Source: Spirosoma oryzae
GTDB lineage: Bacteria; Bacteroidota; Bacteroidia; Cytophagales; Spirosomataceae
NCBI RefSeq assembly: GCF_003002825.1
Contig: NZ_PVTE01000022.1
Location: 1-64,000 of the forward strand
DNA length: 64,000 bases
Direction: 5' to 3'
Both the position numbers and the translations under genes were made by a program. Shown here piece by piece: positions 49,576 through 58,378 of this stretch (its first letter is position 1; every line of letters starts with the position of its first letter). The notes below the pieces were generated by a model, which made no database searches, was not told where the DNA came from, and saw only the letters and a program-made list of their open reading frames with translations.

Positions 49576-50352
49576 CTATTGATTTGATTCGATGGGCCCC
49601 ACCACCCACAGGTCCATCGTCTCGCCGACGCGGATGCGTTCGCCGGGCCGGGCTTCGGGCCGCTGGCGTACCACCGTTCCGACTTCCTTCTCGGGATCGT
49701 CAACAGAAATTTTCGTGCCGATTTTCAGGTTGGACCCCCGAATTGCGGCTTCGGCCTCGTCGAGTTGCAGCCCTACAACGTTCGGAATGTCGAACATCGT
49801 ATTCCCCAGCCCATCGCCGATCTCCAGATCGATCTTCGAGCCTTTGGGTATGGGCGTACCAGCCGCAATTTCTTTTCCGTTGTACAATTGCCGCAGCACC
49901 GAATTTTTAGCCACGTCGGGCACGTAGGTCCGTTCGCCTTCCTGCAAGCCCATCGACTCCAGCATCCGCACGGCACTCCGGTCGATCATGTCCACCAGCG
50001 ACGGCATGGCGACCATGGGTGCAACACGCTTGGTTACTTTCAGGTAGATTTTGCGGTCTTCCTTTACTTTCGCGTTGGCTCGTGGGTACTGCTCGATAAT
50101 GGTCAGCGGCTGCGCGCCGGCCACAAACGTACAGTCGGTAACTTCGTAACGCAGGTTGCGGTCGTTCAGAATGTTCCGCATCTCGTCCATGCTCAGTTTC
50201 GACACGTCGGGCACGGTAATCGTCTGACCGTGATTGGTCGTATACGGCAGGTAAACAAAGAAAAAGCCCAGAAACAGCACCGCGATAACGGCGACGATGA
50301 TACCGACCTGAAGGAGCAGATCGATGAATGAGCGGGTACTGATTTTAGCCAT
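49576..50352 (-). CDS. Membrane-anchored PASTA-domain protein, no kinase
   Basis: A 258-residue protein with a short cytoplasmic N-terminus, one membrane helix (LLLQVGIIVAVIAVLFLGFFF) and three PASTA domains (VPDVSKLSMDEMRNILNDR, TYVPDVAKNSVLRQLYNG, FDIPNVVGLQLDEAEAAI). In Firmicutes and Actinobacteria PASTA repeats follow a Ser/Thr kinase and bind peptidoglycan fragments or penicillin-binding protein partners. Here the kinase part is absent, as usual in Bacteroidota. It lies between ribE and a T9SS cargo gene in the same direction, 75 and 36 bases apart. A cell-wall sensing or assembly role is likely but unproved. Confidence 0.85.
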   Translation of the reverse strand: MAKISTRSFIDLLLQVGIIVAVIAVLFLGFFFVYLPYTTNHGQTITVPDVSKLSMDEMRNILNDRNLRYEVTDCTFVAGAQPLTIIEQYPRANAKVKEDRKIYLKVTKRVAPMVAMPSLVDMIDRSAVRMLESMGLQEGERTYVPDVAKNSVLRQLYNGKEIAAGTPIPKGSKIDLEIGDGLGNTMFDIPNVVGLQLDEAEAAIRGSNLKIGTKISVDDPEKEVGTVVRQRPEARPGERIRVGETMDLWVVGPIESNQ

Positions 50353-50427
50353 TCAGGTTGCCAGTGCGTGAATACCGACCGTTGAGCCGGGGTAGTATGT
50401 CTCAAAACTAACGAGAAACTACCGCCC

Positions 50428-51021
50428 TCAACGATAGCCCGCCAGCATTTTTTTGATGTACTTCCCCACGATGTCGAATTCAAGGTTCACCGTATCGCCC
50501 GCTTTCAGGGTTCGAAAACCGGTATGTTCGTACGTATACGGAATGATCGTTACCCGAAAACCGTCGGGGTGTGCATTAAAAACCGTCAGGCTGACGCCGT
50601 TGATACAGATCGATCCTTTCTCGACAGTTACGTTGTCGGCGACAGCAGGATCGTACTGGAAATCGAACAGCCAGCTTCCATCCATATCCTGCACATTGGT
50701 ACAGGTACCCGTCTGATCGACATGGCCCTGCACGATGTGTCCGTCGAAGCGGCCGTTGGCGGGCATACACCGTTCCAGATTCACCAGATCGCCGGTTTTC
50801 AGCAGGCCCAGATTGGTTTTTTTCAGTGTCTCATCAACCGCCGTAACGGTGTAACTCCCGTCGGCAACGCTCGTCACGGTCAGGCAAACGCCGTTATGGC
50901 TAACGCTCTGATCGATTTTCAGTTCGGCGCTGATAGCGGCTTCGATGCGAAACGTCAGGTTGGTTCCTTCTGCTTCAATACCCGACACGACGCCGGTTGT
51001 TTCAACTATACCAGTAAACAT
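50428..51021 (-). CDS. ribE: Riboflavin synthase alpha chain
   Basis: A 197-residue enzyme that dismutates two 6,7-dimethyl-8-ribityllumazine to riboflavin. It starts MFTGIVETTGVV as in all family members and has two lumazine-binding repeats: SVSHNGVCLTVTSV near 40-53 and GSICINGVSLTVFNAHPDGF near 132-151. Typical length. No FMN (RFN) riboswitch is apparent in the 146 bases upstream, which instead holds a nested palindromic repeat. It is followed by the PASTA gene 75 bases downstream. Other rib genes are not in the window. Confidence 0.95.
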   Translation of the reverse strand: MFTGIVETTGVVSGIEAEGTNLTFRIEAAISAELKIDQSVSHNGVCLTVTSVADGSYTVTAVDETLKKTNLGLLKTGDLVNLERCMPANGRFDGHIVQGHVDQTGTCTNVQDMDGSWLFDFQYDPAVADNVTVEKGSICINGVSLTVFNAHPDGFRVTIIPYTYEHTGFRTLKAGDTVNLEFDIVGKYIKKMLAGYR

Positions 51022-51056
51022 AGGATTGTTTTTGAATTCGACGGTCTGCGCATATG

Positions 51057-51160
51057 TGTAGCCTGGACCTCCCGGTCCGGGTGGGCGCGATAGCGACCAA
51101 AAAGCTGCCGCATGACGTAGTTGCCCTGACGGGCACCCGGACGTGGACGTCCAGCCTACA
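51057..51160. repeat. Nested palindromic repeat, copy C
   Basis: The left arm is 51057-51083 (TGTAGCCTGGACCTCCCGGT and CCGGGTG) and the right arm 51134-51160 (CACCCGGACGTGGACGTCCA and GCCTACA), with 3 mismatches in 27. It shares 30 identical bases (51119-51148) with copy A, including the small TGCCC-TGAC-GGGCA hairpin. It lies between ribE and the methyltransferase gene. Confidence 0.85.
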
Positions 51161-51167
51161 CATATCC

Positions 51168-51929
51168 TTACAGCCGTTCTCCTGTCAGGAACAAGGAACT
51201 GCCGAAGGGGGTTCGGGGCAGCAGTCGGTTTTCCATTTGGGCGATCCGGTACAGCGTTTCGTTGACCCAGCGGCTGGGTAGGTACACGTCGGAACGAGCG
51301 GCATTGGATTTGCGCCCAAGCGCCAGTTCCAGTCGCTGGAGCAGCCGCACCGCCAGAATCGGTATCGACAGCACCAGGCTCCAGTACGTCGACTGACGCA
51401 GCCGGAGACCAGCGGGCGGAAACAGCGGTTCCAGATCGGCCCGAACAAACCGGCGTTCACTCCCGACAGCCAGATCGTGCTGACCCCGGAATAGAGCGAA
51501 CGCGTTGTTGTTCGTAACGAATACGCCACCCGGTCGCAGCCGTCGGGCCAGCCGTTGCAACAAGATCGGTAGCCGTTCGGGGGCGATGTAGCAGAACACG
51601 TCGTTACAGATTACGGCATCGAACAGGTCGGTTTCCGGTTGATCGGGCAAATCGTTCAGGTTCAGCAGCGACACGTTTAGCCCCCGCTCATGGCAAAAGG
51701 TAACTGCATCAGCCGACCCGTCGACACCGGTCAGGTTCGTGTAGCCCCGATCGCGGAGATAGCTTAACAACCCACCGGTACCACAGCCCGCATCGAGTAC
51801 ACGGATGTCACGTCGGTCACCAAACTGAGTCGTCAACACAGCGGCAACGCGCTCGTGCAACTGCCGGTACCACCAGAGTTGCTGTTCGACCTGAAACATT
51901 TTCTGATACTCATCCGTCAGACCGATCAT
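51168..51929 (-). CDS. Class I SAM-dependent methyltransferase
   Basis: A 253-residue Methyltransf_11/25-type protein. SAM motif I is VLDAGCGTGGLLSYL near residue 41-55, acidic motif II GVDGSADAVTF, motif III-like FDAVICNDVFCYI near 105 and RRLRPGGVFVTNNNAFALF near 131. The C-terminal 60 residues are hydrophobic (SLVLSIPILAVRLLQRL), perhaps a membrane association. It lies 91 bases downstream of a glycosyltransferase gene on the same strand, so a surface glycan or lipid modification is a reasonable guess. The target is unknown. Confidence 0.82.
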   Translation of the reverse strand: MIGLTDEYQKMFQVEQQLWWYRQLHERVAAVLTTQFGDRRDIRVLDAGCGTGGLLSYLRDRGYTNLTGVDGSADAVTFCHERGLNVSLLNLNDLPDQPETDLFDAVICNDVFCYIAPERLPILLQRLARRLRPGGVFVTNNNAFALFRGQHDLAVGSERRFVRADLEPLFPPAGLRLRQSTYWSLVLSIPILAVRLLQRLELALGRKSNAARSDVYLPSRWVNETLYRIAQMENRLLPRTPFGSSLFLTGERL

Positions 51930-52020
51930 TGCAGGGAAGAAAGAGAAAAGAGGTGAGAAGAAAGTGAAAAGCGACAGATGAAAAGGCGTCTGCTGGATAG
52001 GGCAACTCGTATCTTTTTTC

Positions 52021-52956
52021 TCACGTCTTTCTTCTTTCGTCTACCCCCGAATCGGACCGGATAACAAACGCGGGTAACCCGCTCTGACTCATGAACAGCT
52101 TGCCAAGGTACTCCCCAAGCACGCCCAGAAACAACAGTTGTACCCCCAGCCCCAGCAGGACCATCCAGCCGACGAGCACCCAGCCCGCTACGCCGGCATC
52201 GCGACTCAGCCCGGCGATGAGCAGGACCAGCCCCAGCAGACCAGCCAACAGTGTCAGGCCCAGCCCGAAGCCCGTAAACAGGCGAATAGGCCAGAGCGAA
52301 TAGCCGATGAACACGTTGAGAAACAGGCCAACCAGTTTGCGGGTCGTGTAGCCCGACTGCCCTTCCGAGCGGGCCATGTGGGGTACGACGACGCTCGTTA
52401 CGTGCCGGGTGACCCGGAAAATCAGCCCGTCGATATACGGGTATGGCCCCTGATACCGCACGATTTCGTCGACAACCTCGCGCCGGATCAGTTTGAAACT
52501 GGACAGGTACAAATCACGCGGTTTGCCCAGCGATGCCGTCGTCAGCGTGTTGACCAGCCAGCTACCCAGATTGCGAAACCAGTGGTGCTGTTTCTGCGCA
52601 TACCGGCTGTACACCACGTCGTACTGCCCCACAACAGCCGCGTCGAGCAACGTCAGAATGGCTTCGGGCGGGTTTTGGAAGTCGTCATCGATAATTGCCG
52701 TGTAGGCCCCCCGTGCGTAGGTAAGCCCGCACAGCACGGCGTTAAATTCACCGAAGTTCCGACGCAGCGTAATCGCCCGTACGGTCGGATATTTACCGGC
52801 AAGCTGATCGCACACCAGACCGGACCGGTCGGCGCTACCGTCGTTGACCAGAATGACTTCCAGCAACCGGGTCGACAGGCAATCGTGCAGCCGGTCGATC
52901 AGCGGTCCGATCGTCTGTTCACTGTTATAGACGGGGATTACGACGGTCAACTCCAT
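52021..52956 (-). CDS. GT2 family glycosyltransferase with two C-terminal membrane helices
   Basis: A 311-residue protein of the DPM1/GtrB type. ATG 52956 (MELTVVIPVYNSEQTIGPLI) is chosen over one 21 codons upstream. GT2 marks: VILVNDGSADRSG near 36-48, IDDDFQNPPEAILTLLDA near 93-110. Two C-terminal helices: LFTGFGLGLTLLAGLLGLVL and WVLVGWMVLLGLGVQLLFLG. Family members transfer a sugar from a nucleotide to polyprenyl phosphate. A matching flippase (GtrA) is not seen nearby. It precedes the methyltransferase and is divergent from a histidine kinase. Confidence 0.85.
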   Translation of the reverse strand: MELTVVIPVYNSEQTIGPLIDRLHDCLSTRLLEVILVNDGSADRSGLVCDQLAGKYPTVRAITLRRNFGEFNAVLCGLTYARGAYTAIIDDDFQNPPEAILTLLDAAVVGQYDVVYSRYAQKQHHWFRNLGSWLVNTLTTASLGKPRDLYLSSFKLIRREVVDEIVRYQGPYPYIDGLIFRVTRHVTSVVVPHMARSEGQSGYTTRKLVGLFLNVFIGYSLWPIRLFTGFGLGLTLLAGLLGLVLLIAGLSRDAGVAGWVLVGWMVLLGLGVQLLFLGVLGEYLGKLFMSQSGLPAFVIRSDSGVDERRKT

Positions 52957-53086
52957 AGGTACGCTCAACGACCACCTGCTTTTCCGGATAGTCGGGCGCA
53001 AAGGTACCAGCCGTGACACTATGGGGCGAATGCGGCCTGTAAAAAAACGTTTATCTCGTTTACGAGTTATTGTAAACTCCAGCAGC

Positions 53087-53094
53087 TACGTTTG
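53087..53094 (+). promoter_or_regulatory. TACGTTTG -7 box of the PAS kinase
   Basis: A match to TAnnTTTG, 29 bases before ATG 53124, so the leader would be about 23 bases. Confidence 0.5.
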
Positions 53095-53123
53095 CTGCTC
53101 CGACTAATCAGCATAGCGTCTGC

Positions 53124-54692
53124 ATGGGCAATTCAAGCCAGGTTCGTATCTCTTCTTGCCCAACGACCGATTCCAGTGCGCTTGACATTGCCACCGACCG
53201 AATTGATTACGCCATCCGGGCTGAACGCACTATCTGCGATTTGCTGAATGAATCCGTCGATCTGCGATTTGTCGACGTCGATTCGTCGACAGCCCGGCTT
53301 TTGGGCGTCAATCCTCGGGTACTCCTCAACAGACGCTACACCGACTTTTTCGACCCGTCAGCCTTCAACGAGTTGCTCAATCGTTGTCTGACGGTTTTCC
53401 AATCGGGACAACCGCAGCGCTTTCCGGTTTCCTCCGCCGATTTCGACGGGATTATGCGAACGTACTGCGTATACGTCGACCGACATGAGCACCAGATTCA
53501 CCTCCACTGTGAGGACACAACCGATACCATCGCTGGTAGTCAGCTGACGCTTACGGATCTGCTGAATACGCTACCTGACGCGCTTTGTCTGCTCGAACCA
53601 ACGTTTTCTGACTCATCCGAACAGCGCCAGATCATCAACTTTACCTTCCGTTTCGCGAACCGGTCGTTTGAAACCGTGTGGTCCCGGATCGGGACAACGC
53701 TGCCGGGCAGTCTGTATTTATCGTCACCCATTCACTCCGCCCAACCGGCCCTGTTCACTCACTTGAGCGCGGTGGTCGCCACGGGGACTGCGTACGAAGG
53801 CGAACTGCTCGTCGGTAATGGGACGCCAACAAACTGGTATGCGACGCAGATCAGCCGCACACCAGCCGGCAGTGTCGTCATGACACTGCACAACAGTTCG
53901 GCGGTTCGCGCGGTACTGACGCGGGCCGAAACGCAAAATCAATCGCTACAGGAAGCCATCCGAAACCTCGAACGGTCGAACCTCGATCTGGCGCAGTTTG
54001 CACAGGTAGCTTCCCACGACTTGCAGGAACCACTACGGAAGATACAGGTATTCAGCGATTTACTACAGAATCAATTTGCCGACAGTCTGTCGGAAGGAGA
54101 GCGTGACCTGAGCAAACGGCTGCAAGTATCGGCGCACCGTATGCAACAGATGATTCGCGATCTGATGAACTACTCCCGGCTTACCAGCGACAAGGCTTCT
54201 TTTGGGCCAATCGACCTGAACGCCGTCGTTGCCGACGTACGTACGGACCTGGACATGCTGATCAACGACCGGAAGGCGGTAATCGACGTGGCTCCGTTGC
54301 CGACCGTTACCGGCAATTCATCGCGGTTGCGGCAGCTGTTTCAGAATCTGATCGCCAACGCACTCAAATTTCAGCCTACCGGTCAGCGACCCCACGTTCG
54401 GGTCAGCAGTCAGCGCATCGACCGAGCTACGTTACCGACAACGCTCAAGCTACAGCCCAACCGCGATTACCACCTGATCTCCGTCTCGGATAATGGAATC
54501 GGTTTCGACGTAGAGAAGTACCGGGCCAAGCTCTTCCGCTTGTTTCAGCGACTGCACGAACGTAAGTTCTACGAAGGAACGGGTATCGGACTCGCTGTTG
54601 CCCAGCGCGTTGCCGAAAGCCACGAGGGAACCGTCGATGTGCGGAGTACCCCCGGTCACGGCAGCACGTTCGACGTGTACCTACCCGCCTGA
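53124..54692 (+). CDS. Soluble PAS sensor histidine kinase (2 of 3)
   Basis: A 522-residue kinase. PAS-like N-terminus about 20-130 (ICDLLNESVDLRFVDVDSST), a second at about 140-260. Phospho-acceptor block AQVASHDLQEPLRKIQVFSD near 290-310. HATPase: IANALKFQ, NGIGFDVEKYRAKLFRLFQR and GTGIGLAVAQRVAESHEG near 485-502. No membrane segment, no receiver. It runs opposite to the phytochrome operon, 10 bases from the heme oxygenase stop. Its match to the other two kinases is strongest from the linker through the kinase core and weak in the PAS part, which indicates different inputs feeding a shared output. Confidence 0.85.
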   Translation: MGNSSQVRISSCPTTDSSALDIATDRIDYAIRAERTICDLLNESVDLRFVDVDSSTARLLGVNPRVLLNRRYTDFFDPSAFNELLNRCLTVFQSGQPQRFPVSSADFDGIMRTYCVYVDRHEHQIHLHCEDTTDTIAGSQLTLTDLLNTLPDALCLLEPTFSDSSEQRQIINFTFRFANRSFETVWSRIGTTLPGSLYLSSPIHSAQPALFTHLSAVVATGTAYEGELLVGNGTPTNWYATQISRTPAGSVVMTLHNSSAVRAVLTRAETQNQSLQEAIRNLERSNLDLAQFAQVASHDLQEPLRKIQVFSDLLQNQFADSLSEGERDLSKRLQVSAHRMQQMIRDLMNYSRLTSDKASFGPIDLNAVVADVRTDLDMLINDRKAVIDVAPLPTVTGNSSRLRQLFQNLIANALKFQPTGQRPHVRVSSQRIDRATLPTTLKLQPNRDYHLISVSDNGIGFDVEKYRAKLFRLFQRLHERKFYEGTGIGLAVAQRVAESHEGTVDVRSTPGHGSTFDVYLPA

Positions 54693-54702
54693 TGTTCGTT
54701 GG

Positions 54703-55287
54703 CTATACCGCAGCAGTAGCCTGCGTTTCCGCAAAAAGCTGCTGGTAGCGCTGGAAAGCGGCTTCCGCCCCCGCAACCACGGCGTCATGCCGCTCGGCGG
54801 GTACGTCGCTCAGCAACTGGCTGAATGCTTTCCACTGGCGGCCGGTGTCGGCTCCGTAACCAGCGTAGAAGTGCATGGTACCGCCCAGACTAGTCACGGC
54901 CGGATTCGTTTTGAGCAGCGGTCCCACCTGCGTCACCCCCAGCATCGAACCTTCACTTACGTAGGCCGCCCCCAGCAGCGCATCGACCGACCAGTCGCGC
55001 ATGCCTGTCGACTTCGCTTCGGGTAGGGCTTCCTGCGTAACCACCAGATCAGCCAGTAAGGCCGGCGTCTTCCGGCGACTATCAGGCTGGTAAGCGGCAA
55101 AGAAGTCCGGATGCCGGTCGATGGCGGCTTCCAGATCGTGGTGAAACAGGTAATGAATACGCAGCAAATGGCGATACTGCTCGGCCGTTAGCTGACCGGC
55201 CAGCATGGTTTTGGTATACAGGCGTTGTTCGACGGCGTCATGGAGCGCCTTTGTCTGCGACCGAAGTCGGGAAGCCAGTTCGTTCAC
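54703..55287 (-). CDS. bphO: Biliverdin-producing heme oxygenase
   Basis: A 194-residue heme oxygenase. GTG 55287 starts MNELASRLRSQTKALHDAVE; proximal haem His is in KALHDAVE near residue 16. The second helix block is LGAAYVSEGSMLGVTQVGP near 105-123, with the distal glycine-containing turn, as in BphO. It converts haem to biliverdin, iron and CO, and supplies the bilin for the phytochrome coded upstream. It is the third gene of the bphP operon, 7 bases after the response regulator. Fe recovery is a side role. Confidence 0.88.
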   Translation of the reverse strand: MNELASRLRSQTKALHDAVEQRLYTKTMLAGQLTAEQYRHLLRIHYLFHHDLEAAIDRHPDFFAAYQPDSRRKTPALLADLVVTQEALPEAKSTGMRDWSVDALLGAAYVSEGSMLGVTQVGPLLKTNPAVTSLGGTMHFYAGYGADTGRQWKAFSQLLSDVPAERHDAVVAGAEAAFQRYQQLFAETQATAAV

Positions 55288-55294
55288 AGGGTAA

Positions 55295-55711
55295 TTAGTA
55301 AGAGCGGATGTTATCGGCCAGCCAGAAGGCGAAGGTACGTTCCAGTAGTTCGCCGGTCGACTGATACCCGCCGGGTTTGATCAGGTAGGCATTGACACCC
55401 AGCTGATACGCTTTTCGAACATCGTTTGGGCTGTCGGACGTGCTGAATGCAATGATCGGTACCAGCCGGGTCCGACTGTTATTCCGAAGCTCCCGGATAA
55501 CGTCGAACCCGTTCATGCCGTTCATGTTGATATCCATCAGAATCAGCCGGGGCAACCCATCGTTCTGCTCATCTGCCTCGCGCAGGTACTGCAACATTTC
55601 CGTACCGCTGTTCGCAATTTTATAGTCGATCGACTGTAATTTCTTGCGCATCAACCGGGCAAAGACGTCCGCTTCGTTGGCGTTGTCTTCGATGTAAAGT
55701 ACGTCAGTCAT
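55295..55711 (-). CDS. Single-domain response regulator, Rcp1-like
   Basis: A 138-residue receiver without output domain. ATG 55711 (MTDVLYIEDNANEADVFARL) is preferred over TTG 55717. Acidic pair Glu-Asp in YIEDN, phospho-acceptor Asp in LILMDINMNGMNGFD near 62, Thr/Ser in IAFSTSDSPND near 89 and Lys in AYLIKPGGYQ near 111. Rcp1-type regulators accept phosphate from bacteriophytochrome kinases and act by contact with unknown partners. It overlaps the end of bphP by 8 bases, so the two are translationally coupled. It may also serve the three nearby receiver-less kinases. Confidence 0.9.
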   Translation of the reverse strand: MTDVLYIEDNANEADVFARLMRKKLQSIDYKIANSGTEMLQYLREADEQNDGLPRLILMDINMNGMNGFDVIRELRNNSRTRLVPIIAFSTSDSPNDVRKAYQLGVNAYLIKPGGYQSTGELLERTFAFWLADNIRSY

Positions 55712-57953
55712 TGGCAACCGCTACAGAATTCGGAAACGAAACCCAGAATGTAGTTTCGACGCCCGGCTTTGAGTTAAACCATATTTTGCCCTCGTGCCGG
55801 TCGATAATCCGTTTGACTACGGCAAGCCCGACCCCCGTTCCTTCGAACGACCGGGCGTTTTCCAGTCGTTTGAACAGATCGAACATACGATCGGCCTGTT
55901 TCATATCGAAGCCGATGCCGTTGTCGCTGACGTGGTATACGACGCTATCGTCCGTTACTTCTCCACTGATCTGAATCTGCGCGTCGTCGGCCGGGCGGGT
56001 GTACTTGGCCGCGTTGGTCAGCAAGTTCTGGAACACCTGCTGAACCATGGTCGGGTCGCCCTGAATCGGTGGCATATCGCCAAGCGTGATGGTCAGAGTA
56101 CGGCCCCGTTCGTCGAGCAGTACATCCTCCCGCACCTGTTTCAGCAAGCCACTCATGTCGACCGACTGCCGCTTCAGTTCCAGCCGCCCCATCCGGGAAT
56201 AGTACAGAATATGCCGGATCAACGAGCGCATCCGGTCCGACGAGTCGATAATTTTCTGGAGCAGGCCCCGTGCATCGTCATCGAACTCTTTGCCATATTC
56301 CTCGATCAGAATCTCCGAATAGCACCGAATGGACGACAGCGGGGTACGCAGGTCGTGCGAAACGGTGTAGCTGAACGCGTCGAGTTCGTCGTATGCTTCT
56401 TTCAGCAGGTTGTTCAACAGCCGCACTTCATTGGCCTGCTTGTTGACGACCTGCAGCACATCCTCGCGCAGTTTCAGCGCCGACGTGACATCGGTTTCCG
56501 ACCATTCATCCGCCATTGCCCGGACGATTTCTACCCAGGCGGCAAAGCTTTCGCGGGGACTGATGCGCCGTTGGCCACCCGCATCGACCGACACCGGCTT
56601 CTCGGGATTACCGGCCCACGTCACCTGCTGCACCTGCTCCGGCCGGAACCAGAGCATGTATTCGTCCAGCTCGTGCGACAGCGTCACCGCCAGCAAGCCA
56701 CTGGCCACGTTGGCAAACTCCAGGGCCGGCGGATAATGATCGACCAGTTTGTTGGTATTCCACACCGGATCACTGTCGACGGTCTTCAGCCAATCGGTCA
56801 GCGCCACGATTTCCTGTTCGTTGGGCGTTTTACCCGACTGATAAAACTGTCCGTTGAAGCGTAGCACCACGCCACCCGCTTCGACCAGATCAAGCACCGT
56901 GGTCGACTGCGTCGTCAACGCTTTGACCACGTCGGACTCCAGGACCAGCTGATCGTGCAGCACCCGGCTAACCTCGCGACTCCGGTCGCGTTGCAGGTGA
57001 TTTTCTTCACCACGCCGAAACTCAAGTGCCGACGATAGTAGCTGACTCACGAACTGCGCCGTTTGCCGCACCGTATAGTCGACAAACCGGGGGGTGTAGT
57101 GGTGGCAGGAAATCAGCCCCCAAAGTTCACCCCGGTAGATCAGCGACAAACTCATCGAGGCCGATACCCCCATATTCTTGAGGTATTCGATGTGTACCGG
57201 CGACACGGCCCGTAAACCCGCATGCGTCATGTCGAGGGGTTTGTCGGCCGGCCATTCGGCGATCGTCAGAATGGGTGACGACTCACTATTGACATCGGCG
57301 ATCAGCCGCACCAGGTTCTTTTTGTACAACTCCCGAGCCTGCCGGGGAATATCGGAAGCGGGGTAATGAAGCCCCAAAAACGGTTCGAGGTGCGGCTCCT
57401 TTACTTCAGCCACCACGATACCGTGCCAGTCGGAGCCGAACTGATACACCATTACCCGATCGAATCCAATAATTTCCTTGATGCGCCGGGCGGTATTTTC
57501 CAGCAGCGCCGACAAAGTCTGACTCGCCTGCACTTCGTTGAGCGCGTGTGACACCAGTTGCTGGTTGTACGGCAGCATCGACGCATCACCGACCGGCTCC
57601 CACTCCAGGACGATCATACCGTCGTATTCGTGCATAATCAGGTTCCAGACCTGCTCATTCAGCGACATACGGTACGGACTCAGCGTATCCCAGGACTGTT
57701 TGGTTTTTCCCCCGTCGAGCAGACTCGTCAGTGTCTCCGGCGACTCCCCGATCTGGCTAAACAGTTGCGTAACAGGTTTACCCAGCAGTTCCTCGGCCGA
57801 CTGACTGAACAAGGCGGCAATGTTGGCACTTACGTGAACGATTCGGTAATCGTCGGGGCGGATAGCGACCAGGTAACCGTGCGACTGGATATGACCCAGA
57901 ATATGAATGGGCTCCTGGTCACAGGTAATCAGGTCAGGGGTTGAGTAAATCAC
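55704..57953 (-). CDS. bphP: Bacteriophytochrome histidine kinase
   Basis: A 749-residue light-sensing kinase with PAS-GAF-PHY and HisKA-HATPase modules. GTG 57953 is favoured (VIYSTPDLITCDQEPIHI); a frame from 58037 exists but adds a tail unlike the family. The bilin-binding Cys is in ITCDQEPIH (residue 11), GAF has YPASDIPRQARELY near 200, and the PHY tongue motif is PRESFAAWVEIV near 480. Phospho-acceptor His is in YTVSHDLRTPLSSI. The usual PIHIPG is PIHILG here. Biliverdin comes from the downstream bphO. It is red/far-red reversible by family rule. Target after Rcp is unknown. Full-length and apparently intact. Confidence 0.9.
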   Translation of the reverse strand: MIYSTPDLITCDQEPIHILGHIQSHGYLVAIRPDDYRIVHVSANIAALFSQSAEELLGKPVTQLFSQIGESPETLTSLLDGGKTKQSWDTLSPYRMSLNEQVWNLIMHEYDGMIVLEWEPVGDASMLPYNQQLVSHALNEVQASQTLSALLENTARRIKEIIGFDRVMVYQFGSDWHGIVVAEVKEPHLEPFLGLHYPASDIPRQARELYKKNLVRLIADVNSESSPILTIAEWPADKPLDMTHAGLRAVSPVHIEYLKNMGVSASMSLSLIYRGELWGLISCHHYTPRFVDYTVRQTAQFVSQLLSSALEFRRGEENHLQRDRSREVSRVLHDQLVLESDVVKALTTQSTTVLDLVEAGGVVLRFNGQFYQSGKTPNEQEIVALTDWLKTVDSDPVWNTNKLVDHYPPALEFANVASGLLAVTLSHELDEYMLWFRPEQVQQVTWAGNPEKPVSVDAGGQRRISPRESFAAWVEIVRAMADEWSETDVTSALKLREDVLQVVNKQANEVRLLNNLLKEAYDELDAFSYTVSHDLRTPLSSIRCYSEILIEEYGKEFDDDARGLLQKIIDSSDRMRSLIRHILYYSRMGRLELKRQSVDMSGLLKQVREDVLLDERGRTLTITLGDMPPIQGDPTMVQQVFQNLLTNAAKYTRPADDAQIQISGEVTDDSVVYHVSDNGIGFDMKQADRMFDLFKRLENARSFEGTGVGLAVVKRIIDRHEGKIWFNSKPGVETTFWVSFPNSVAVAND

Positions 57954-58096
57954 GAAGAAAGCGGCAAGTGCCCGTGCAGGCTGATATTGGTTACTCGTCA
58001 GAAGCGTTTCTCCTGAACGGCATAGCAATATAAGCAATTAGATCGGGATACGGGGGCTATCATCCCCCTGCCACCGGGATTGTTATCGTACGCCCG

Positions 58097-58336
58097 TTAT
58101 AACCGCATATTGATGTGGCGTAGCCCAAACCGAACACCCAGATAGGTGTAGAGCACGATGAATCCCGATTCCAGACCGGCCTCCAGTTCGTGTGTCTCGT
58201 AGTAACCCGTCCGGTAATCGGTGATCCAGTTGCACAGACAGGCCACATAACCCAGCAGGCCGAGTACTGCGGCAAGCAAAACCGTACAGAACCATATAGT
58301 CACTCTCATGCGATCGATGTTGTTCAGGCTATTCAT
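58097..58336 (-). CDS. Small membrane protein near the phytochrome operon
   Basis: A 79-residue protein with two hydrophobic segments (MRVTIWFCTVLLAAVLGLLG and SGFIVLYTYLGVRFGLRH) and a polar link (NWITDYRTGYYETHELEAG). ATG 58336 (MNSLNNIDRMRVT) is used in place of a TTG two codons earlier. No family recognised. It is in the same direction as the phytochrome operon, 143 bases upstream of the GTG, and downstream of the third PAS kinase. It could be part of a longer transcript but a separate role is as likely. Confidence 0.5.
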   Translation of the reverse strand: MNSLNNIDRMRVTIWFCTVLLAAVLGLLGYVACLCNWITDYRTGYYETHELEAGLESGFIVLYTYLGVRFGLRHINMRL

Positions 58337-58378
58337 AGACAACCCAAACGCTTGTCGGTTTAATGAGCCTGCGACAGC

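Noticed and set aside
51022..51167. FMN riboswitch upstream of ribE
   Set aside because: The conserved RFN segments are not seen; the region is taken up by a palindromic repeat.
52138..53016. Plus-strand frame of 292 codons over the glycosyltransferase
   Set aside because: Antisense shadow; Gln/Arg/Pro-rich with no domain.
55794..56864. Plus-strand frame of 356 codons over bphP
   Set aside because: Antisense shadow of the kinase domain; the coding strand has intact motifs.
57954..58037. Longer N-terminus of bphP
   Set aside because: The added residues (MLILLCRSGETLL) are unlike the family, and GTG 57953 places the bilin Cys at the usual distance.
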